Origin: Psychrobacter immobilis
GTDB taxonomy: Bacteria > Pseudomonadota > Gammaproteobacteria > Pseudomonadales > Moraxellaceae
Length of the DNA stretch: 64,000 nt
Assembly: GCF_904846065.1 (NCBI RefSeq)
Contig: NZ_CAJGZV010000002.1
Span: forward strand, 35,226-99,225
Direction of reading: 5' to 3'
The notes beneath the pieces are model-generated. The model searched no databases and had not been told where the DNA came from. It was given only the letters and a program-made list of their open reading frames with translations. Of the stretch, positions 25,896 through 35,565 are shown in pieces. A program made the translations under genes and the position numbers. How positions within the stretch are numbered: position 1 is the stretch's first letter; each line of letters begins with the position of its first letter.

Positions 25896-26465
25896 GTGGA
25901 ACAAATAGTAATGAATAAATTTATTATGTTTTGGGACTGTTTAGGAATTAATTCTGGACAAATCCAAGTTGTCTTGAACTTGATTGTGATTGTACTAGCA
26001 ACTATCGCTGCATTATATGCGAAAAAACAAATAGCAATCGCTCAGCAACTGAGAGAAGATGAAATACGGCTATCAAGGCATAGACTAACCGTCTCAATTT
26101 TAGATTTAGCTTATAGTTGTAAAAAGGACATCTTCAAGCTAAGAAAAGACTTTGATGATTTTGAAATAGAATTTAGCAAATTATTGCAAAGTAGAGGTTT
26201 TAAGCTAGACGATCCGATGCCAGAATTTGACTATACCTTCAGAGAGTGGCTTAAGTTTCCTACCGAAACTTTAAGTCGTATAGAAAAAACAAATAGGGAT
26301 CTAGTCGCTAAACTACATACTAATAATGGTAACTCAGATTTGAGTCTACATGAACTCGAAACTATTCTTATAAAACTTATGGATATTGCTTCCTCATTAG
26401 AACATAGCAAACAAGGCATTATCGAAAAAATTGAAGAAATACGAACCTCATATAATACGATCTAG
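25896..26465 (+). CDS. Small membrane-anchored protein of unknown function
   Basis: This 189-residue protein has one membrane helix (about 22-42; VVLNLIVIVLATIAALYA) and a long, charged, mostly helical cytoplasmic part with coiled-coil character. I do not recognise a family. The start is a GTG with AGGAAGGTGG 6-15 nt upstream; an ATG five codons later has no such site. Base composition is AT-rich compared with hisF. Similar single-helix proteins are common accessory genes, but no function can be given. Confidence 0.7.
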   Translation: MEQIVMNKFIMFWDCLGINSGQIQVVLNLIVIVLATIAALYAKKQIAIAQQLREDEIRLSRHRLTVSILDLAYSCKKDIFKLRKDFDDFEIEFSKLLQSRGFKLDDPMPEFDYTFREWLKFPTETLSRIEKTNRDLVAKLHTNNGNSDLSLHELETILIKLMDIASSLEHSKQGIIEKIEEIRTSYNTI

Positions 26466-26546
26466 CTCAAAAAACCTGCCTGATACGGCAGTGATTTTGC
26501 TAGACTAGCGCTTATAGAATGAATTGATTATAAGGTGAAAGACCCT

Positions 26547-27329
26547 ATGTTAGCAAAGCGTATCATTCCTTGTTTGGACGTTGATAATGGCCGTGTGGTC
26601 AAAGGTGTGCAGTTTGTCGATATCAAAGATGCAGGAGACCCTGTCGAAGTAGCGAAACGCTACAACGAACAAGGCGCTGATGAAATTACTTTTTTGGACA
26701 TTACTGCCACCAATGATGAGCGCGATACTACCTATCATACTGTTGAGCGTATGGCTGAAACCGTATTTGTCCCACTCACAGTTGGCGGCGGCGTGCGTAA
26801 AATCGCTGATATTCGTAATCTGTTGAATGCTGGTGCGGATAAAGTAGCGATCAATTCTGCGGCGGTATTTACCCCTGAGTTCGTTGGTGAAGCGGCACAA
26901 AAATTTGGTAATCAATGTATCGTCGTTGCTATCGATGCCAAACGCGTTGCAGATATTGAAGTTGATGGGATTGTTATGCCGCGTTGGGAGATTTTTACCC
27001 ATGGTGGTCGCAAACCAACGGGCATTGATGCCGTGGCTTGGGCGAGCAAAATGGCTGAGTTTGGCGCTGGCGAATTACTAGTCACCTCGATGGATGGCGA
27101 TGGCACCAAAAAAGGCTATGATTTGGCATTGATGAAGCAAATCACTAACCGCGTCAATGTGCCCGTTATCGCGTCAGGCGGCGTCGGTAATTTGCAACAT
27201 TTAGCCGAAGGGGTGTTAGAAGGTGGCGTCGATGCCGTACTTGCCGCCAGCATCTTCCATTTTGGTGAGTATACAGTTCAAGAAGCCAAAGCATATATGG
27301 CAGCGCAAGGGATACAAATGCGCTTATAG
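26547..27329 (+). CDS. hisF: Imidazole glycerol phosphate synthase, cyclase subunit
   Basis: With HisH, HisF makes imidazole glycerol phosphate and AICAR from PRFAR in histidine synthesis. The (beta/alpha)8 barrel shows the catalytic Asp in [16 protein letters not shown] (Asp11) and the second in [16 protein letters not shown] (Asp130 region). VGGGVRKI and IASGGVG are phosphate loops. I start at the ATG at 26547 with AAGGTG 9 nt upstream; the upstream GTG overlaps that site. The length is 260 residues, near the family's 258. hisH is not adjacent. Confidence 0.97.
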   Translation: MLAKRIIPCLDVDNGRVVKGVQFVDIKDAGDPVEVAKRYNEQGADEITFLDITATNDERDTTYHTVERMAETVFVPLTVGGGVRKIADIRNLLNAGADKVAINSAAVFTPEFVGEAAQKFGNQCIVVAIDAKRVADIEVDGIVMPRWEIFTHGGRKPTGIDAVAWASKMAEFGAGELLVTSMDGDGTKKGYDLALMKQITNRVNVPVIASGGVGNLQHLAEGVLEGGVDAVLAASIFHFGEYTVQEAKAYMAAQGIQMRL

Positions 27330-27505
27330 TACGCTCGTAAAATACAAATAAAACAGAAAAAAATGTTATCATAGCGCTAACCACTTATTTTAGTTCATTT
27401 AACTGATTATCTAACGGATAATAAGCCATTTGAACCTAGCAATATATTTAGCTCATTATTTATTCCTACATTTTAATTAAAAGCCCATTCGGCAAAGGAT
27501 TTTTT

Positions 27506-28027
27506 ATGTCAAATCTACAACAGCAGCGCAATGACGTGACTCACATCGATGGTAATTTACATCAAAACAAAGATGTTCGTATTGGTATCGTCGTCGGTCG
27601 TTTTAATGGTTTTGTGGTTGAATCATTGGTAGATGGTGCAATTGATGCGCTACTACGTCATGGTGTATTGGGTAGCAACATTACCGTTATCCGCGTGCCT
27701 GGTGCTTTTGAATTGCCATTGGTTGCACAGCGCGCCGCTGAGTCTGATCGCTTTGATGCCATCGTTGCTTTAGGTGCGATTATCCGTGGTAGCACGCCGC
27801 ATTTTGATTTCGTTGCAAGCGAATCTGCAAAAGGCTTAAGCGCGGTAGCGATGGATTACAACATTCCAGTCGCAAACGGCGTATTGACCACTGATAGTAT
27901 TGAGCAAGCGATTGAGCGTGCTGGCACGAAAGCGGGTAACAAAGGCTCAGAAGCGGCGATGGTTGTACTAGAAATGCTTGCGGTACTATCACAGTTAGAT
28001 ATTGAAGATGACAGTGAAGATGCTTAA
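27506..28027 (+). CDS. ribH: 6,7-dimethyl-8-ribityllumazine synthase
   Basis: This enzyme condenses dihydroxybutanone phosphate with the ribitylamino-pyrimidine to make lumazine, the penultimate step of riboflavin synthesis. The 173-residue protein has [16 protein letters not shown] near the start, [26 protein letters not shown] with the catalytic His, and [20 protein letters not shown]. It is followed by nusB, thiL and pgpA in the usual proteobacterial order. Confidence 0.97.
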   Translation: MSNLQQQRNDVTHIDGNLHQNKDVRIGIVVGRFNGFVVESLVDGAIDALLRHGVLGSNITVIRVPGAFELPLVAQRAAESDRFDAIVALGAIIRGSTPHFDFVASESAKGLSAVAMDYNIPVANGVLTTDSIEQAIERAGTKAGNKGSEAAMVVLEMLAVLSQLDIEDDSEDA

Positions 28028-28066
28028 TCAAGCCGTCATTTGATAGGCTGTTTGTTATTTAATGAG

Positions 28067-28110
28067 CGCTGTGGTTCTTATGAGCTTTCGTTTTTATCGA
28101 GACCACAGCG
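28067..28110 (+). repeat. Inverted repeat between ribH and nusB
   Basis: CGCTGTGGT and ACCACAGCG are perfect 9-bp arms spaced by 26 nt. It lies 40 nt past the ribH stop. The large loop and absence of a T run argue against a normal terminator; it may be an RNA structure in the nusB leader. Confidence 0.4.
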
Positions 28111-28248
28111 TCAGTGTTACAAAGACTGTTACCAAGTACGCTACAAAACTCGACTGGCAAAGCCTGCCAGCTAACTACTATTTAACATTTTATTTTAAAA
28201 CTTTTATCTTAAAAACTTTTTATCTTAGCAACTAGGTATAGACCCCCT

Positions 28249-29121
28249 ATGACTGACCAACTCAAGCGCGCTATCAGCGCTGCGAAAACCGCCCAAACCA
28301 ATGATAAACAAGCTGAAGCCACGCGCATCGCGAGCAGCAGTGCGGGTGATCAAATCTTCGATATGAGTGAGTCTTCTTACAAGACCAGTCACACCGCTAT
28401 CCGTAAAGCGCGACGCTTCGCGATGCAAGGTCTATACGAATGGCTCGTCACTGACCGCCGCTTCGATATCGATGGTAAGCTTGGCTGGAAAGACAATGCC
28501 CCACATGATATCGCCGCTCGTACACGCGCGACCAATGCCATGCATACCGTACATATTGGCTATTATCATGAAATGATGCGTGACATCCCGGAGCAAATCG
28601 AGGCGCTAGATGTCCTTATCTCTCAGCATCTTGACCGTGAAATCGATAAATTGGATACCGTTGAACACGCTATTCTTTTAATTGGTGCTTACGAGCTACA
28701 AAACCGCTTAGAAATCCCTTATAAAGTGGTACTTGATGAAGCGATGAAGCTGAATAATCACTTTGGCGCTACTGACGCACATAAATTGATTAATGCCGTC
28801 CTTGATAAAATGGCGGTAGAGCTACGTGCTATTGAAGTAGAAGCAGATAGCAAAGCCAATTTACGCACCTCACAAAAAGCGGCTGCTAAACCTGCAATAA
28901 AAGCGGATACCAATGCAGAAAATAATGCCGATATAGAAGATAGTGCTGATACAGCTGCCATTGAAGAAAAATCAACTGCTTCAAACAAGCCTCGTATCAG
29001 TGCCAATAATGCTACTGTCAAACGCAATAGCGCTAGTAAGGCTACTGCCAATATTAGTGACTTTAAAGCGAGCAAAAAAGCGATTGAAACAGACCGCACT
29101 GATGCAGACAGCAAAGACTAA
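28249..29121 (+). CDS. nusB: Transcription antitermination protein NusB with long extensions
   Basis: NusB binds boxA RNA with NusE (S10) in rRNA antitermination complexes. The helical core lies at about 45-200: [14 protein letters not shown] at the start, then [35 protein letters not shown] and [23 protein letters not shown]. The protein has 290 residues against about 140 in E. coli. About 45 N-terminal and 90 C-terminal residues are added, the latter Ala/Lys/Asn/Asp-rich and probably disordered. Its gap to thiL is only 2 nt. Confidence 0.93.
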   Translation: MTDQLKRAISAAKTAQTNDKQAEATRIASSSAGDQIFDMSESSYKTSHTAIRKARRFAMQGLYEWLVTDRRFDIDGKLGWKDNAPHDIAARTRATNAMHTVHIGYYHEMMRDIPEQIEALDVLISQHLDREIDKLDTVEHAILLIGAYELQNRLEIPYKVVLDEAMKLNNHFGATDAHKLINAVLDKMAVELRAIEVEADSKANLRTSQKAAAKPAIKADTNAENNADIEDSADTAAIEEKSTASNKPRISANNATVKRNSASKATANISDFKASKKAIETDRTDADSKD

Positions 29122-29123
29122 TC

Positions 29124-30164
29124 ATGAATGAGTTTGAGCTGATTGAGCGTATATTCTCCCAAATGCAAGCTACGCAGTCATTGTCTAGCAGTGTCGACAA
29201 AGGCAGTGTTGAAAAAGGCATTGGTGATGATGCCGCAGTGATGAGCTTGCCTGCAGGCGCGCGATTAGTCAGCTGTATTGATACGCTGGTTCAAGGTCGA
29301 CACTTTAGTGCTGACTGGGAGCAAGTAAATAAGCTGGCATTTACCATCGGTTATAAAGCCGTGGCAGTGAACGTCTCAGATATTGCTGCTATGGGTGCAA
29401 CTCCGCATAGTATTCTATTGGCGTTAGCTTTGCCTGAGCGCTTGGCAAATGAGCACTGGTTAAGTGAATTTGCTAAAGGCTTATTTCATGCTTGCCAGCT
29501 ATTTGGGGTGACGCTGATTGGTGGTGATACCACGCGCAGCGACAATTTAGTGCTGAGTGTCAGCGCGCAAGGGTTACTCACCAAAGAGACGCTAGCCGTC
29601 TACCGTTCAGGCGCGCAAGTTGGCGACAAACTTTATGTCTCAGGGTCGCTTGGAGATGCCGCTTATGCGCTACAGCATCCTGATACTGCTATCGGTATTG
29701 AGCTTGCGCATCGCCTACATATGCCAACGCCACGTATTGCACTGGGTTCAGCATTGGCAAAAATCGGTGCGACGGCGATGATAGATATCTCTGATGGTCT
29801 GTATCAAGACATTGGACATATCTGCCAACAAAGCAGCGTTAGTATGCGCATTCATCTTGATCAGCTACCTACTAGCAAAGCATTGGCAAACGCTGAGTTA
29901 ACCGAGCGCTTGTTGTGCCAGCTGGCTGGCGGTGATGATTATGAATTGGCTTTTACTTTGCCTGCTCATATTGAACCACCTGTTAATGACAGTAGCAACA
30001 CGCCTGTTACCTGTATCGGCGAAGTCATAACCGTAAATGAGCCAGATGCTACCAAGAGTTTACGACCAGAGCTTTTTTATCAAGGACAGCCAATCACACC
30101 TACCCATCCCGCCCCCTTTACTACTTGGCCCAATCTGACGGGTTACCAACATTTTGCAGGTTAA
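29124..30164 (+). CDS. thiL: Thiamine-monophosphate kinase
   Basis: This ATP-dependent enzyme phosphorylates thiamine monophosphate to thiamine pyrophosphate. The 346-residue PurM/AIRS-like protein has MNEFELIERIF at the start, GIGDDAAVMSL, VSCIDTLVQGRHF, KAVAVNVSDIAAMGATP (Asp-rich metal site) and GVTLIGGDTTRSDNLV. A DISDGLYQDIGH motif follows, with GGDDYELAF near the end. It lies in the ribH-nusB-thiL-pgpA order, 3 nt before pgpA. Confidence 0.95.
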   Translation: MNEFELIERIFSQMQATQSLSSSVDKGSVEKGIGDDAAVMSLPAGARLVSCIDTLVQGRHFSADWEQVNKLAFTIGYKAVAVNVSDIAAMGATPHSILLALALPERLANEHWLSEFAKGLFHACQLFGVTLIGGDTTRSDNLVLSVSAQGLLTKETLAVYRSGAQVGDKLYVSGSLGDAAYALQHPDTAIGIELAHRLHMPTPRIALGSALAKIGATAMIDISDGLYQDIGHICQQSSVSMRIHLDQLPTSKALANAELTERLLCQLAGGDDYELAFTLPAHIEPPVNDSSNTPVTCIGEVITVNEPDATKSLRPELFYQGQPITPTHPAPFTTWPNLTGYQHFAG

Positions 30165-30167
30165 CCC

Positions 30168-30746
30168 ATGATTGATCACAACCTATCTAAGCCTGATATC
30201 CGTAAAGCCAATGACTGCCCGCCGCTACCCGCCAATGCCAGTATGCTTGACCGCGTAGTTTATTGGCTTGGGTTGGGTTTAGGTAGTGGTCTGCCTCGCC
30301 GTGCACCCGGTACTTGGGGCACGGTTGGTGGCTTAATCGTCGCAATACCATTGCTAAGCTTAGGATTCGTACCATTTTTGATTATTACCATTCTCTCTTG
30401 TGTGATTGGTAGTTGGATATGCGGTCGTACCTCAGAGCTAATGGGTGGTCATGATAACCCGCATATCGTTTGGGATGAATGGGCAGGCATGTGGCTTACC
30501 CTACTGCCGTTATCTTATATGGATATCGCTGACGGTAATTTTTGGCAAAATATTGCTCAAACCTCTTCTATTGTTGCCATTATTATCGCCTTTATATTGT
30601 TCCGCTTTTTTGACATTATTAAGCCACCACCGATTGGCTGGGCAGATAAAAAAGTCGCGGGCGGCCTAGGTATCATGCTTGATGACATCATCGCAGGGGT
30701 CATGGCAGCAGCCGTCTGGATCATTATTTATACCACCATCCTTTAG
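30168..30746 (+). CDS. pgpA: Phosphatidylglycerophosphatase A
   Basis: This membrane enzyme dephosphorylates phosphatidylglycerophosphate to phosphatidylglycerol. The 192-residue protein shows GLGSGLPRRAPGTWGTVGGL near residue 35-55, HIVWDEWAGMWLTLL, FRFFDIIKPPPIGWAD and GGLGIMLDDIIAGV, which are the family's conserved acidic motifs between membrane helices. It ends the operon with thiL. A short hairpin (TCGCTT/AAGCGA) follows, but without a T run. Confidence 0.94.
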   Translation: MIDHNLSKPDIRKANDCPPLPANASMLDRVVYWLGLGLGSGLPRRAPGTWGTVGGLIVAIPLLSLGFVPFLIITILSCVIGSWICGRTSELMGGHDNPHIVWDEWAGMWLTLLPLSYMDIADGNFWQNIAQTSSIVAIIIAFILFRFFDIIKPPPIGWADKKVAGGLGIMLDDIIAGVMAAAVWIIIYTTIL

Positions 30747-30941
30747 CTGTTAAATTAGCCTCGCTTTTATATAAGCGACGGTCTTTCATAACCGATTGTC
30801 GTTTATAGTCCATCATTTTTTTTGACTCGTCCACTTTTTTAGTAATGCGTTTGTGACGATAGCCAATTTATCAGCAAGCTACCAGTAAATGGTAAGCCCA
30901 TGACAAGCAACGTAAGTTACAAAGATGTCACGACATAGCGT

Positions 30942-30970
30942 TTTAGTTAAATGACGGTTTGCGCTATAAT
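30942..30970 (+). promoter_or_regulatory. Candidate glmU promoter
   Basis: A perfect -10 TATAAT (30965-30970) is preceded by TTTAGT with 17-nt spacing. It ends 34 bp before the glmU ATG. The -35 is weak, the rest is good. Confidence 0.5.
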
Positions 30971-31004
30971 TCTAAATTATATTTTGTTACATTTGTAGGC
31001 TATT

Positions 31005-32387
31005 ATGACAACTCCCCTCTCGGTAATCATTCTCGCTGCTGGCAAAGGCACGCGTATGCAGTCGGCTAAGCCAAAAGTGCTACAGACATTGGCTGGTAAG
31101 TCGTTATTGGGTCATGTCCTTGATACTTGTCATCAATTAACGGTTGACGACACCATTATTGTTCATGGTTTTGGTGGCGAGCAAGTCCAAGCAGATATCA
31201 ATGCTCAATATGCGCACTTGCCTATTACTTGGGTTGCTCAGACTGAGCAATTAGGTACTGGACATGCGGTTAAAGTGACCCTATCGGAATTACCCAAAGA
31301 AGGGCAAAGCCTGATTCTCTATGGTGATGTGCCATTAGTCAGCTGCCAGACATTAGCAACGCTACAAGCGGCTAATACTGACGGCATGTCGATGTTGACC
31401 TTGACCGTAGACAATCCTTTTGGTCTCGGTCGTATCAAACGTGACAAAGACGGCAACATCGAAGCCATCGTCGAGCAAAAAGATGCCAGCGCCGATGAGC
31501 AGAAAATCCAAGAGATTAATAGCGGTATTTACTGCGTCGATAATGCGTTATTGCATAAATATCTGCCAAAGCTTTCTAATGATAATGCGCAGCAAGAATA
31601 TTACCTGACGGATATCGTTAAAATGGCGGTCGCTGAAGGCATTAATATTGTCGCGATTGAGCCTGAGCATACCTTTGAGATTGAAGGCGTCAATAATCGC
31701 CAACAGCTTGCTAGCTTAGAGCGCACTTGGCAAAGCAAACTGGTTGCCGACTTGCAAGAAGCGGGCGTGCAGTTTGCTGACCCTACTCGCGTTGATATTC
31801 GCGGTACCTTGACTGCGGGTCAGGACGTGTTTGTCGATGTAGGTGTGGTATTTGAGGGCGATTGTATCTTAGGTGATAATGTGTATATCGAAGCGGGCTG
31901 TGTCATTAAAAACGCCCACATTGGTAATGCCTGCCACATAAAACCTTATTGCGTGATTGATCGCGCTGAGATTGGGGCAGGTGTTGATGTTGGTCCTTTC
32001 GCCCATTTGCGTCCTGAAACCGTATTGGCTAACAACAGTAAAGTCGGTAATTTCGTCGAGATTAAAAAATCAACTGTCGGCCATGGTAGCAAGGTTAATC
32101 ACTTGAGTTATATCGGTGATGCGACCATTGGTACAGATGTCAATGTCGGTGCAGGCGTCATTACTTGTAATTATGATGGTGTCAATAAATCACAAACCAT
32201 CATCGAAGATAACGCTTTTATTGGCTCTAACGCCAGTCTGGTCGCGCCAGTAACCATTGGTGATAGCGCAACAGTTGCCGCAGGGTCAGTGATTACCGAA
32301 AACGTCGACAGTAAAGCATTAGCCTTTGGACGGGCGCGACAGACTCAGAAAAACGACTTTCCGCGTCCGACTAAAAAGTCAAAATAG
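31005..32387 (+). CDS. glmU: Bifunctional UDP-GlcNAc pyrophosphorylase / glucosamine-1-P acetyltransferase
   Basis: GlmU makes UDP-GlcNAc for peptidoglycan and LPS. The N-terminal nucleotidyltransferase domain has LAAGKGTRMQSAKPK (10-24) and QLGTGHAV. The C-terminal left-handed beta helix (about 250-450) carries hexapeptide repeats and the acetyltransferase residues in FVEIKKSTVGHGSKVNHLSYIGD and GVITCNYDG. At 460 residues it has the normal length. glmS follows 240 bp downstream, so both halves of the UDP-GlcNAc route are together here. Confidence 0.97.
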   Translation: MTTPLSVIILAAGKGTRMQSAKPKVLQTLAGKSLLGHVLDTCHQLTVDDTIIVHGFGGEQVQADINAQYAHLPITWVAQTEQLGTGHAVKVTLSELPKEGQSLILYGDVPLVSCQTLATLQAANTDGMSMLTLTVDNPFGLGRIKRDKDGNIEAIVEQKDASADEQKIQEINSGIYCVDNALLHKYLPKLSNDNAQQEYYLTDIVKMAVAEGINIVAIEPEHTFEIEGVNNRQQLASLERTWQSKLVADLQEAGVQFADPTRVDIRGTLTAGQDVFVDVGVVFEGDCILGDNVYIEAGCVIKNAHIGNACHIKPYCVIDRAEIGAGVDVGPFAHLRPETVLANNSKVGNFVEIKKSTVGHGSKVNHLSYIGDATIGTDVNVGAGVITCNYDGVNKSQTIIEDNAFIGSNASLVAPVTIGDSATVAAGSVITENVDSKALAFGRARQTQKNDFPRPTKKSK

Positions 32388-32436
32388 CAATGGTCAATCA
32401 CAAGCATTTTGAAAAGTATCTATTGAAGTAATACTA

Positions 32437-32465
32437 AGCAGCATGACAATTTTTGTGATGCTGCT
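32437..32465 (+). repeat. Hairpin between glmU and glmS
   Basis: AGCAGCATGACA and TGTGATGCTGCT form a 12-bp stem with one mismatch and a 5-nt loop, 50 nt after the glmU stop. There is no long T run, so it may be a weak terminator or a 3' stabilising or small-RNA target structure. Confidence 0.45.
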
Positions 32466-32626
32466 TCCTTATATTTATAACGTCAAAATTGTTAATATAA
32501 AAGCTATCATAGTATGAATTTCTATTATTTATTGACTGAACATTATCGCCTCTCAAAGCATTTGATCTGTTAAGCATTGAAGCTGTCAAAAATCAAAACA
32601 TAAAACATCGAATTTAAGGAATAGTT

Positions 32627-34471
32627 ATGTGTGGAATCGTTGGAGCAGTCGCTGAGCGTAATATCGCCAATATCTTACTTGAGGGTCTTAAACGTTTAGA
32701 ATACCGCGGTTATGATTCTGCCGGTCTGACCGTCATTCGTGATGGCGAACTTCATCGCGAGCGCCAAGTGGGTAAAGTGCAAGCGTTGGTCGATGCTGTG
32801 GCAGTCAATCCTGAATTTTTCGATGGTCATATTGGTATTGCGCATACACGTTGGGCAACGCATGGCGAGCCGGCTCAGCGTAACGCCCATCCGCATGTCT
32901 CAGGCAAGATTGCTGTGGTACATAACGGTATCGTTGAAAACTATGCCGAGTTAAAAGAAGCATTGATCGCTAAAGGTTACGTATTTACTTCGCAAACCGA
33001 TACTGAGGTCGTCGCTCATTTAATTAATGATATCTACAAAACAACGCCTGATTTACTAGAAGCCGTTCGTGCTGTTATTCCTTTATTACATGGCGCCTTT
33101 GCCCTGGGTATTCTGCATATCGACTGCCCAGAAGAGCTAATTACTGTTCGTTTAGGCTCTCCATTGGTGATTGGAGTGGGTATCGGTGAGAACTTTATTG
33201 CTTCTGATCAACTAGCCCTCCTGCCGGTCACCAATCGCTTTATGTATCTAGAAGAAGGCGATATTGCCAAATTGACGCGTAGTAGCATTCAGGTTTATGC
33301 CGATGGTGTCGAAGTAAAACGTCAGATACATGAAATTGACGCGGCCCAACATAATGCGGATAAAGGTGAATTTAAGCATTATATGCTCAAAGAAATCTAT
33401 GAACAGCCAGACGCGGTCGCCCGTACTGTTGAGATGGCTGTAGATAGCGATGAGCCGTCTAAACTACGCGATGATTTTTTACAGCGTCACGAAGCGCAAT
33501 TAAAAGGCGTTAAGCACGTCCAAGTTATCGCTTGTGGTACCAGTTACCACTCAGGCTTGGTCGCAAAATATTGGTTTGAGAGCCTTATTCGTGTGCCTTG
33601 TTCAGTTGAAGTCGCTAGTGAATTCCGCTATCGCAATCCTGTCGTCGTCGATAACACACTCGTCATTTGTATTTCTCAATCTGGCGAAACGGCAGATACA
33701 TTATCGGCGCTACGTGATATTCAAAAGAGCACACCAGCAGGTCTAGTCAGCTTAGCACTATGTAATGTACCAACATCATCTTTGGTACGTGAGACGGATA
33801 TATTTTTACCAACGCTTGCCGGTCCAGAGATTGGCGTTGCTTCTACCAAAGCATTCACCACTCAGCTTGCCGCTTTAATGCTATTGGTCTTAAAAGTGGG
33901 TGTCGTTCAGGAGCGCATGACTGGCGAAAATTTGAGTACCTTGCTTGGTCAGTTACAAGAGCTACGTGGTCAACTATATGCCAGCTTAAACCTCGATGCA
34001 CCTATCAAAGCCATGAGTGAGCATTTTGAGTATAAAAAGAGCTGCTTGTTCTTAGGTCGTGGTTTGCAGTTCCCTATTGCCTTGGAAGGTGCGTTAAAGC
34101 TGAAAGAAATCTCTTATATCCACGCCGAAGGTTATGCCGCAGGCGAGCTGAAACACGGTCCATTGGCATTGGTCGATAAAGACATGCCCATCGTCGTACT
34201 AGCGCCAAAAGACAGCATGTTTGATAAGCTAAAAGCCAACATGCAAGAGGTACACGCGCGCCACGGTGAGCTGTTTGTATTTGCCAGTGAAGAAAGCAAG
34301 ATGGTTGCAGAAGATAGAATGCACGTGGTTTATGTGCCTGATGTGTGCGAGACGCTTGCCCCTATCGTCTATAGCGTACCCGTACAGCTATTGTCATACC
34401 ATGTCGCAGTAATGCGCGGTACAGACGTCGATCAGCCGCGTAACCTTGCTAAATCAGTGACTGTTGAGTAA
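32627..34471 (+). CDS. glmS: Glutamine--fructose-6-phosphate aminotransferase (isomerizing)
   Basis: GlmS makes glucosamine-6-phosphate from fructose-6-phosphate and glutamine, the first committed step to UDP-GlcNAc. The 614-residue protein has Cys2 (MCGIVGAVAER) as glutaminase nucleophile, RLEYRGYDSAG, THGEPAQRNAHPH and VHNGIVENY. Two SIS domains follow, with IACGTSYHSG, CISQSGETADT and EGYAAGELKHGPLAL. It ends in the invariant C-terminal KSVTVE. A strong terminator follows. No glmS ribozyme is seen upstream. Confidence 0.98.
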   Translation: MCGIVGAVAERNIANILLEGLKRLEYRGYDSAGLTVIRDGELHRERQVGKVQALVDAVAVNPEFFDGHIGIAHTRWATHGEPAQRNAHPHVSGKIAVVHNGIVENYAELKEALIAKGYVFTSQTDTEVVAHLINDIYKTTPDLLEAVRAVIPLLHGAFALGILHIDCPEELITVRLGSPLVIGVGIGENFIASDQLALLPVTNRFMYLEEGDIAKLTRSSIQVYADGVEVKRQIHEIDAAQHNADKGEFKHYMLKEIYEQPDAVARTVEMAVDSDEPSKLRDDFLQRHEAQLKGVKHVQVIACGTSYHSGLVAKYWFESLIRVPCSVEVASEFRYRNPVVVDNTLVICISQSGETADTLSALRDIQKSTPAGLVSLALCNVPTSSLVRETDIFLPTLAGPEIGVASTKAFTTQLAALMLLVLKVGVVQERMTGENLSTLLGQLQELRGQLYASLNLDAPIKAMSEHFEYKKSCLFLGRGLQFPIALEGALKLKEISYIHAEGYAAGELKHGPLALVDKDMPIVVLAPKDSMFDKLKANMQEVHARHGELFVFASEESKMVAEDRMHVVYVPDVCETLAPIVYSVPVQLLSYHVAVMRGTDVDQPRNLAKSVTVE

Positions 34472-34517
34472 TATAAGTATTTGATTTTATTATCAATAAA
34501 TTGCTTTTTACACCTAG

Positions 34518-34559
34518 TCCTTCGCTATCTGGTACGAATAAGATAGCGAAGGATTTTTT
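34518..34559 (+). terminator. Rho-independent terminator after glmS
   Basis: A perfect 13-bp stem (TCCTTCGCTATCT with AGATAGCGAAGGA) and a 10-nt loop are followed by six T. Confidence 0.93.
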
Positions 34560-34614
34560 GTGAATAACAAAATAGAAAAATATCAGTCACTTATATAATT
34601 ATAGTATCTACAGT

Positions 34615-35400
34615 ATGGACAATGAGAACATGGATATCGAAAGCGGCACCGCCAATCAAATCGCTAGTCAAATAGAAATAATCTATGAAGATGAATTTCT
34701 GGTGGCAATTAATAAAGAGGCTGGTCTATTGGTGCATCGCAGTTGGCTGGATAAAGGCGAGACGCGCTTTGCCATGCAACTCACTCGTGATGCGGTAGGT
34801 TGCCACGTGTTTCCAGTGCATCGGTTAGACAAGCCTACGTCAGGCGTATTATTGTTTGCCAAGAGCTCAGCCGTGGCGCGCAGCCTTGGCGAGGCTTTTA
34901 CTGAACACAAAGTTACCAAGCAGTATTTAGCCGTGGTGCGCGGCTATATGCCAGAACAAGGCACCGTTGATTATGCGTTGAGCTTTCAGCCCGATGCCAT
35001 CGCCGATAAGTTTGCCGATTTGGACAAACCCGCTCAAGAGGCGGTGACCCATTGGCAAAGTTTGGCACAAATCGAGCTACCATTTGCCGTATCAAAAAAG
35101 CATGACACGAGCCGCTATAGTCTTGTGCGCTTGACACCCGAGACTGGGCGTAAGCATCAGCTGCGTCGGCACATGCGACATGTATTCCATCATATCGTGG
35201 GTGATACCAGCCACGGTGATATACGGCACACACGATTTTTTCGTACTCACTATGATTGTACGCGTATGCTGCTGCATGCTCAGACTTTAGCGCTCAGCCA
35301 CCCTGTCACTGGTGAGCCATTATTGCTAAAAGCTAAATTAGACGACCAATGGATGCGTATCTTAGAAGAGTTTTCTTGGGTAGACAGCGCTAAAGATTAA
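34615..35400 (+). CDS. truC: tRNA pseudouridine(65) synthase
   Basis: This RluA-family enzyme would modify U65 of tRNA. The 261-residue protein has FPVHRLDKPTSGVLLFAKS with the catalytic Asp (about 70), the RluA signature TPETGRKHQLRRHMRH, and GDTSHGD, which is typical of TruC. E. coli TruC has 260 residues. The first ATG (34615) has no good Shine-Dalgarno, and an ATG five codons on is possible. It follows the glmS terminator and is probably its own transcript. Confidence 0.9.
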   Translation: MDNENMDIESGTANQIASQIEIIYEDEFLVAINKEAGLLVHRSWLDKGETRFAMQLTRDAVGCHVFPVHRLDKPTSGVLLFAKSSAVARSLGEAFTEHKVTKQYLAVVRGYMPEQGTVDYALSFQPDAIADKFADLDKPAQEAVTHWQSLAQIELPFAVSKKHDTSRYSLVRLTPETGRKHQLRRHMRHVFHHIVGDTSHGDIRHTRFFRTHYDCTRMLLHAQTLALSHPVTGEPLLLKAKLDDQWMRILEEFSWVDSAKD

Positions 35401-35461
35401 ACAGCGTAGGGTTTATCCTAGATAGTCATATCAAAGAAGTCGACATACTGATACTAGATAT

Positions 35462-35496
35462 GAAGGTTCGGTACCCTAGTGAGGACTTGAACCTTC
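35462..35496. repeat. Inverted repeat between truC and the EamA gene
   Basis: GAAGGTTC and GAACCTTC are perfect 8-bp arms around 19 nt, in the gap between convergent genes. The minus strand also reads GGTTCAAGTCC and GGGTACC, as in a tRNA 3' end, but no cloverleaf can be drawn. It may be a poor bidirectional terminator. Confidence 0.4.
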
Positions 35497-35565
35497 GGCT
35501 ATGAGCTTTTAGATTTTTATTTTTATTTCCCGTAAGCGCTGTTATAGGAATAAGAACAGCTAACA

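Noticed and set aside
32467..32626. glmS ribozyme or riboswitch in the glmS leader
   Set aside because: No ribozyme core pattern; that element is typical of Gram-positive bacteria. Only the upstream hairpin is seen.
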